Shown here: positions 56,901-64,000 of the stretch, piece after piece
Layout of the letters: every line of letters begins with the position of its first letter
Numbering within the stretch: position 1 is the stretch's first letter
From: Aurelia coerulea
Taxonomy: Eukaryota > Cnidaria > Scyphozoa > Semaeostomeae > Ulmaridae
Assembly: GCA_039566865.1 (NCBI GenBank)
Contig: CM076948.1
Span: 27,527,001-27,591,000, forward strand
Direction: 5' to 3'
DNA: 64,000 nt
The notes under the pieces: generated by a model
The model's input: the letters and a program-made list of their open reading frames with translations, nothing else
What the model was told of the DNA's origin: nothing
The model's database searches: none
Made by a program: the position numbers and the translations under genes

Positions 56901-59900
56901 TTGGTATTGGTCCTTTGAGAGCAGACCTGTTAATCTTGAAAGCTCAAATTTGCCTCTTTCTGCAAACCAGAGCTTTAGCATTTTGGCCTAAGCAAGTGCT
57001 CAAGACACAGCGTATCAGTCAACGATAGCCTTGATGAAATTTGAGCAATATTAGATCTTGAGTTATTTTGTTGTCCAGAAGTCACCCTTTAGTCACCCAT
57101 TCGGCAGTTTCTTGATGTTTCATTAATTTCAGTTCTTAATTTCGATGTGCTTCAGGAATTTGCTTAGGCCAAAAGGCCAAAGCTCTGGTTTGCACGTGGA
57201 CGCAAATTTGAGCTTTCAAGATTGATATTTCTGCTCTCAAAGCACCAATACCAACAAGCGAGGTATCTATGTTCAAGTTAACTATCGAGGAACATTTTGA
57301 GAGCGATTAGCCATTGATTAAAGCTAAATTCACATCGCTTGAGTCGAACAAATCTGTATACTTTTTTGGGACACCCGGTAGATAAAATTTACCAAAAAGA
57401 AAGAGTCATTAAAGTTTGAACATTCTTATCTTTAGTCTAGCCAGTTGAAGATGATTAAATCAGCCATGACGATTTTTGGGAGACTTAAAGCAACATTGCG
57501 AGGAATTGTCGGACACATCTTATCTATTCTAGACTCAGAGGAAGATAATTAGACGAAATTAATCTGAATTCTAGTGAAAAACGCTGCTTTTCCAGACATG
57601 ATAAAAGATTTAAAAAATAAGGCATTCTCCGAAATCGACGCTTTTAACAGTATTATAACATTTAGCTACAGAAAATCCCCGCATATAAGAACCTACTTTT
57701 TTGAGAGCTAGGCTGAAATGGGTTCTTATTTTAAAGGTACTAAGACAAATTTCAAGGTATAACAGTTCTTATTTGAAGAGTGCCATTTTAGAACCTTCAC
57801 CAACGATTTTCAGCCCAATTATATGTTTTGGTAAGGTTATAATATACATAATAACCAATGCTAAGCTTTGAATCAGCAGGGGAGGAGATTCAAACTTTAA
57901 TAGCCCACTGGGACAAAAATAGACTTAATAATGACAATCCAAAATCAATTTTGCTACCCCTGCTATAAGAACATATTTTTCATCAAACTGAAACAGGTTC
58001 TTAATTACAAGGTGCATCAGTTAGGAAAAACAGCATGTAGGTTCTTATTTTTTTAGGTTCTTATATGCGGGGATTTACTGTACTGTATGGGGCGAGTAAA
58101 TGAAAAAAAAAACAATTCCTATTTGAAATGCAACTGTTCCATGGATATCAAGGCACTAATATTGGCTAGTATATTGTTCAATAGTGGACATATTCAAATA
58201 AATTTTGAAATTTACCTGACTGAAATCGCCCACGCCAGTCTGAATTTAACTATGAGGGAATTTCTCAAGAAACTCGCTTCAAGAAACCTTCAAAACAGGC
58301 TTTAGAATGACGCAATCACGACCAACGTTTCTGCTTTATAGCAATGACTTTCACATGCTTAAGTACAAATTAACCCTTTGGCAGGACGAAAGTGTCATCC
58401 CTGAGAGCATAACAACATCTTTCCAGGCGATTTTTCATCCTCCCAAGAGGGTCAAATGTGTGACAAGTGGTGAAATGTGTTGAAGTCGTTGATATAAGGC
58501 AGAAATATTGGGGAAATTTGTTCACGATTTCAGGCACATTTTGAAGTATCTCGAAGAGGCTTTCTTAATTGAGAAAATCCCTCATAATTTCAGAACGGAG
58601 TAGCCGATTTCAGTCAGGTAAATTCTAAAATGGATTTGAACATTTCCATCATTAAATAATATATTTGCAATATTATTGTCTTGCTATCCAAGGAGCAGAG
58701 GCCTTTCTTTTAAACCACCCGGTAAAATTCTGCAAGGATAGTTTAAGAATGATATCATACCCAAAGGTTCCTGCGACAAGAAACAGCCTTTGTGATGACA
58801 TGTGGTAAAAGCAGTCAACGATGTAATCTATGCTATACGAATCCTAAAACATGAATTAGATCAATGATTAGCTAAATTCTCTAAAGTATAAACCGTATTT
58901 TATAAACCGTATTGAATAAATATAACAAGAGTAAAAATGTAGCTATAACGAGACAAGAAAAGACATGAACTGTACGGGATATGAAGCATAATAGCCAAAA
59001 CTTGCTTATCTGTTTATGGCACTCCACCAATTCAAACAGATTTGCAAAAATTGTGAATGATTGCTGTGTAATTCCTGAAAATGCACCACGAGAATCCAGT
59101 CCGACGGAAAGCAGTTAACCTAAAAGATGTAAACCTAACTACAAAAAAGAGTAAAGTTTGTATATCATTTTCACAACTTATTCCCCAAACTACTCTGTTG
59201 AAACTGGCAGTAATTTTGAATTCTTGATGGAAGTTATTTTAGCACTTCTTGCCGCCCTTGATAAAAATGATGAAAATATTGAATAAATACCTCTCCTGAA
59301 TCTCGAATATCTGATAGCATGCCAAGTTTATCTCCCTGAAATTTAAAGAAAGGTGAAAAGTGAGAATGAATTTTATCTCAGTCCATCAATGTTTTAATAT
59401 TTTCAATATGAGTTTTAAAGCAGATCTATACTTAAACAAATTAATTCGATCAATAGATAAAAATTGATAGTTTGAAACTTCAAAGGATAATCTCATCGAA
59501 AATAAATTTGGCAAAAGCCCAATGACAAGATAGTTTACTTACCTGGACAAAGTCCCAAAATTGGACCGTTTCAATGTGTGTTAAAGAATAGAGAAATTCC
59601 AAAGAAGGCCCAAAGAAACCAATTATATTCTGTAAAAAATATGAGAAAAACAATTAATGATTAAGAATCGACTTGAAACAAATTGTCAACCTACAAAATG
59701 AATTTGTTAAATTGAGTCAAATACGATGCAAAGACAAACAACCAAAATTTATTTGCTTGTCTTTTTAAACTAATAAGTACAAAATAATTTCGTAGTTGAG
59801 AAGTTTTTAACAAAACCTATTCGGTGATTTCATGAAAATAAATACTTTAGTTATAATAGTATTTTAAAAATTTACACGAGCTACTATATTTTCTCGAAAT

Positions 59901-62900
59901 TTCCGTTGCCCTCGACCACGGTGCCTCATCAGTAAAGGAATTTGAAAAACATTAACGGTATTTTCAAATAGAGCGAAATGCGTTGAAAAAAGCATAGCGA
60001 GATTCAAGTGGTGATTCTATAATGACATCGAGGTCAGCATGGATCTTCCTTCCATATTATTCGTAAATCTCAAAATTTAAATTATTTGAATAACATAATC
60101 TAAAGTAACACCAAGGAAGACATTCAATACCACTGATGATTCGGTATTTAATGTTTGAATAAGCACGTCTTCTTCAGATTTAGCATCAAGATCAGAGATA
60201 CACACAAGACCATCCTGCAAATTAACGAATAAGAATGTTATTGACGAATTTGCTGAAGCAAGTTGACTGTTGGGAATTTTTAACGTTTGCGTCATGTTAA
60301 ATCATGAGTACCAAGAACGGCAGAAAAGTATTTTTCAAAGTATTAATAAAAAACCGTAAATCAAAATTTGATCAAAACTGAGAGAGGGGAGAGCAAAATA
60401 ATTTAGGGTAAGGCTTACCGTTGACCCAGTTGCCATAATGGAACTTCGCAATGGATGGAAAACGATCTAAAAATAAAAATAGGTTCATAATCAGAATTTA
60501 CAATTTCGTGCTTGGAGGGTAGGTAAACAAATGACAAGTTTCACCTCTCATAAATGAAATGTAGGTCCCTTTTTAAAAATGCACATAACATGTGTAAAAC
60601 TTTCGATTTACGATATCTATGAAATATCATAGCTAGTAATATTTATTATTTTACGCAAGTCTGTGCTTTGAAAAGTTTACAAAGGTTCCAACAACTTTCA
60701 TTAACATCACTTTGGTAGGTAAGGTACTTAATAATAAATTGTAAAGAGGTTCGGATGCAAAAAAACGAGAAGATTTATCTAGCGAACTGAGGCCTTTCTG
60801 ACTTGTGTCATCATCAGAGTGTGACTTTAAATAGAACTCATTAACATTAAATATACTTCATAATATTTTATGACTATCAATTATTTGTGTCATTGTACAA
60901 GGATAAGTGATGAACTTACTTGAGTGATGTCATCCGAATGCAATTCCTCATATTTGGCATGACGTTCTATGCTTCCTAAATCTTCTATATTCCTGAAATG
61001 GTTGAACAAATATATTTTTCATTTATTTAACATCTTCATGAATTACACTAGAAATCCCAACAATTATATTCTGCGGGAATGAGTAGGAATACTCTAATTT
61101 TATAAGAGCTATTAAAATAATCAACTCAAAATTATAAATAATAATTTTCTAAATGAAACAGAATCATAAAGCATTGATATAATCAAATTAGTACAGAAAA
61201 CTAATGTAGTTTATCTTACCAAAAAACATTCAGCAAAAATTTCTGACTTACCAGACATAAAGAAACACATCTTCTTCATTAATTTGCTCTGTTCCAACTG
61301 TCAGAAATTTTCCATCACAATTCATACCAATTGCTGTAAGTGGCTCAAGATCATCACCTATGAAAATAAAAAGATCGGATTTACACAATAAATTAAATAA
61401 AATGTGGAGCAATAAACAATGTTCGGATGAGTAGTTGATAAAAGAATTCTTATTTATTTTTCTTTATCTAAATATCTTTCAAGAGTCTGTCATTTCATCG
61501 CATTATTCCTTTGCTGTGGTCAATTGTTTAAAAGCCATTTCTTATCAATTAACTGTTGTTTGTTGGCTTGATAATGGGCTATGCTCGAAACATCATGCTT
61601 ATTTCAATTCGCATCAAAGTGCTTATATTTTACCTTATTTACTTATTGATTATTGTTGTTTTGAACCTGCATAAAAGAAACATTTTTCCTTAAATATTTC
61701 ATGAACATGCATAATTCAAATCTTTAGTTTCTCATTTGCAACAAAGAAAATATTTTTGAAAATATTAGCTTTAAATGAGATTAAAAGAAACCTTTTAGCT
61801 GCAGAATTTCATTTTGTTTCCCAATGCTTATGTCCCAACACCTAAGAAGATACAATGCAATAAAAAGTTGGCAAAGAACAACAATAAGAATGATATCATA
61901 ACAAGAGGAAGATTTTAAATTGAAACATTTAGAGGTTTGAAACAGTCTTATTACTATATAATAAGATTAATATGGATTAGAATAAAAAATTAAATAAATA
62001 TTGATAAGTATCAAACAGTAACCTTTCAAATTCAGGCATTCAATCAGGTTGTTGTGATCTTGATCCTTATCATTAATTGTCAAAGTGCTCTACAGAATTT
62101 ATTTCCATACAGATTCAATTGATAAAATGAAGAAAGTCAAAGGAGTATTTGGATATATCCAAAACATTTCAAATCAATTAAAAGAGTAAGAAAAGAACCA
62201 TTTTAAGGTATCCAGTTTTTGACAATAGAGATGATTCTTTCTCAAGTAGTGAATTTTTATTTATAAGATAGGTTACACATTCAAACTTCAGATAGCAAGA
62301 CATAGACAGATTTGAAAATTACATACCTCACTGTTGAATCTAATGAAGATGACCAAATTTGATTTGAATCTAAAATGGAGAAGACTAGGCCAGTGATGGT
62401 TGCATTGTGTCCTAAAGAAAAAGAGAACATTATTATTGCATGTCTCATTTTGCATTGATTTTATTTGCATTAATTGAGTGATATATAAATCAACATTGTT
62501 TTTTCACTTTGATGAAATTATATGATATTGCAAGGTCATTGTCAATAGTATCTTTGTGAGCTCCATAAAATTGGAGACTTCTATCTTCTTCAAATCTATC
62601 TGTTTCAACATTGTTTTATTTGTTCTGTTTTCGTTGTGAATGATAGGTATTCTGTTATGACAAAACTTTTTGTTCTTTGCATTAATTTCCATTCTGTTTC
62701 CTTTATTTCAAGTGACATTAAAAGTACTTTTTGTTCTTTGCACTTTTGAAAATTCATAACATCAAGAGTACTAAATGGATTGGAATGAATCAATATTTGC
62801 TTGGCAGCCAAAAGATCAAAGTATTTTAGTGATTTTTCTCACGTTCTTACAAGCATTGGAAAAATTGGTAAATTCAAGTTTACAAAAACTTGATGGTTGC

Positions 62901-64000
62901 AAAATGACTGAAAAAGGCCTAAAATGCTTGATCAAATCATAAAGGACTCCTCGCTCAGAACAACAGAGAAAATGCAATTTCTCATGGGTGAGAGATATCG
63001 TCTGCACATCTATTGCCATGACATTGAAAATCTTTAGTATCTGTTTGAAAATCTATGTCTTATAACTCTTGAGAGAGGTGAAACGCATGTGCGTATTGTT
63101 TTAGGCCTTTTTCTGTCATTTTGCAGCCATGAAATTTTTGTAAAGTTGAATTTACCTACATTTGCAGTGCTCGCAAGAAGACGAGAAAGATCACAAAATA
63201 CTTCGATCTTTTGGCTTTCAACTAGAATTTGAATCATTCAAATCCACAAAGTACTTGTGGTGCTACCAATTTTAGAAAGTGGGAACTTTTTTCTGGCTCA
63301 CCCGGTATAATTAATTCAGAGCAGCTCTATTTTCCTATAATAAGGTAATCTTAGAGAAGAAATATTGTAAATATCATTCATCAAAATATTTTATTTTCCT
63401 TATACAACCAAACAACACGCAAAAAACTTAAAAATTGTTTTTTAAAATCATCAGACTTTGATAAAAAATTGCATCTCTTAAACATTACCTTCTAATACAC
63501 AATGGCTGCAAAAGGAATCTTTTCCATAAACCTTTATTTGATTTTTCTCTGAAACTGGAAAAGAAGTGTTGAAAATGACTATAAATCATAAAACAATAAT
63601 TCCATCTGTTAGAACAATGACATTTGGTATTATGTTGCTTATCCATCAAAATTGCTTCAAAGTTTTTCTGCATCAAAATTTTATCAGAATGTCTTAAAAA
63701 TTTTTTCTCAGTTTTCAGTTAAATTTTCCATACATCAGATAAATTATAATCACAATCAATTGATCACAAATATTTCACTTTCTGCAAGCTGGGATATTGT
63801 ACAATTGAAAGCTAAAAAAAAGAGTACTCTTTATTGTAAAGGACAAAGGCAATTACTGTAATATGTTGAGGGTAAAATGTGAAGAATTGCACAAATGTCA
63901 TTAAAATATAAAGACGCTGCCATTGATTCTTTCATACTGTTTTCTTCTTTCACCAAAGAAAATTGTTTTTATACTTACCAGCAACAGCAAAGAGGTCTGA
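53972..64000 (-). CDS. WDR89: WD repeat protein 89 homologue, 14 exons, 5' end outside window
   Basis: Exons: 64000-63979 (partial), 63548-63489, 62411-62327, 61841-61792, 61357-61252, 60992-60920, 60466-60419, 60214-60131, 59629-59543, 59335-59291, 58843-58761, 55651-55546, 54747-54658 and 54037-53972. All phases agree and the sum is exactly 335 codons including TGA. The protein is WD40 propeller text: GHNATITGLVF...LDSTVRCWD; ELHSDDITQIVFHP and ATGSTDGLVCISD; NIIGFFGPSLEFLYSLTHIET; SYSIDYIVDCFYH; LLAGGEDGMLSLW; and a basic end DRRKGKKGNPYKKNIR. Order and wording (HSDD-TQ-FHP, SDGLV, GGED) match WDR89, a scaffold-like protein of poorly known role. Human WDR89 has 387 residues, so about 50 N-terminal residues lie beyond the window. 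Exons are very small (45-106 bp). Confidence 0.93.
55721..56450. mobile_element. Palindromic MITE, family A, copy 6, split by family B
   Basis: The left part 55721-55774 (aatagaccatttagctattt) and right part from 56373 (cattcttatacgaaaggttc) are the two sides of a family A element interrupted by a family B element. The far right end is replaced by another repeat at about 56455. Confidence 0.88.
55775..56370. mobile_element. Palindromic MITE, family B, copy 2
   Basis: Ends ccgggtgcgccaaaataaac and (inverse) gcacacccgg. TA at 55773-55774 and 56371-56372. Because the host family A element normally reads 'tatacatttttatac' with one TA here, the duplicated TA is demonstrated, supporting Tc1/mariner-type transposition. 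Confidence 0.92.
56455..56585 (+). repeat. Dispersed repeat with ggctatgctcgaaacatc
   Basis: The stretch gggctatgctcgaaacatcg followed by acttatttcaattcgcatca is repeated at 61560-61675 in another WDR89 intron. In this copy an inverted partner (gtttcaagcatagctcgtta) precedes it, forming a hairpin. Confidence 0.8.
56775..57378. mobile_element. Palindromic TA-element, family G, intact
   Basis: Inverted arms of about 280 bp start cagggtgtcccaaaaaaatg and end with the inverse ttttttgggacacccgg, flanked by TA (56773-56774, 57379-57380). 604 bp, no transposase. Reference copy for the decayed versions at 330-450 and 29081-30090. Confidence 0.92.
57669..58080. mobile_element. Pogo/Tigger-like MITE
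   Basis: Left end cagaaaatccccgcatataa and right end ttatatgcggggatttactg are inverted, flanked by TA on both sides. The cagt-plus-cccc terminus is reminiscent of pogo/Tigger elements. The interior is rich in 'ggttctta' motifs in both orientations. 412 bp. Confidence 0.85.
58185..58645. repeat. Foldback repeat
   Basis: The arm around 58200-58290 (gaaatttacctgactgaaat; gagggaatttctcaagaaac) recurs inverted around 58545-58640 (gatttcagtcaggtaaattc; gagaaaatccctc). No target duplication was identified. Confidence 0.75.
60785..60823 (-). ncRNA. Hammerhead-ribozyme-like motif 3
   Basis: Minus-strand order: ACT, CTGATGA (60817-60811), TGAC-ACAA-GTCA as stem II, GAAA (60798-60795), palindrome AGGCCT (60795-60790) as a minimal stem III, C, then AGT pairing with the leading ACT. 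Here the extra base seen in motif 2 is paired (T with A). It lies in a WDR89 intron, antisense status unknown. No reading frame is involved. Confidence 0.4.
61560..61675 (+). repeat. Second copy of the ggctatgctcgaaacatc repeat
   Basis: Matches 56490-56585 over about 90 bp (ggctatgctcgaaacatc, then acttatttcaattcgcatca with one change). It lies in the intron between WDR89 exons 61841-61792 and 61357-61252. Confidence 0.8.

Overview
The window looks like AT-rich invertebrate animal DNA. Genes have many short GT-AG introns, and introns and intergenic DNA are packed with palindromic non-autonomous DNA transposons, hAT-like elements and 5'-truncated non-LTR retrotransposons. The gene families (ESCRT-III CHMP4, polycystin-1-like channel, PSKH1-type kinase, WDR89) are animal genes. 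The style fits an anthozoan cnidarian best, but that is inference; no single feature proves the taxon. All exon boundaries below were placed by hand from splice signals, frame continuity and family similarity.

Layout. (1) 1260-4886, plus strand: 3' part of an unusual ligand-gated channel with the glutamate-receptor order (pore, helix, S2 ligand-binding half, last helix) but a K+ channel GYGD selectivity filter. Its upstream exons are not found. (2) 6490-6552, minus: a possible first coding exon diverging from the next gene. (3) 7172-11524, plus: complete five-exon CHMP4/Snf7 gene. (4) 21891-13158, minus: C-terminal four exons of a polycystin-1-like protein (TM1, PLAT, TM block, TOP/polycystin extracellular region, channel, basic tail); the N-terminal ectodomain was not found. 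(5) 22171-22749: a ~102-bp tandem satellite, then about 8 kb of nested transposons. (6) 43588-31233, minus: two-exon PSKH1-type kinase with a ~10-kb transposon-filled intron and an unusually long C-terminal tail. (7) 43589-53971: gene-poor, transposon-rich. (8) 64000-53972, minus: WDR89 homologue, 14 exons visible, 5' end outside the window; its largest intron is a stack of transposable elements.

The genes do not form an operon or an obvious shared pathway. The main biological candidate is the glutamate-receptor-like channel with a K+ filter. A second theme is transposon archaeology: the window contains internal proofs of target-site use (TA, TTAA, 8-bp hAT sites, a 12-bp duplication) because elements sit inside other elements that also exist here uninterrupted. 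Several copies of a hammerhead-ribozyme-like motif occur, one inside an insertion with a 12-bp duplication.
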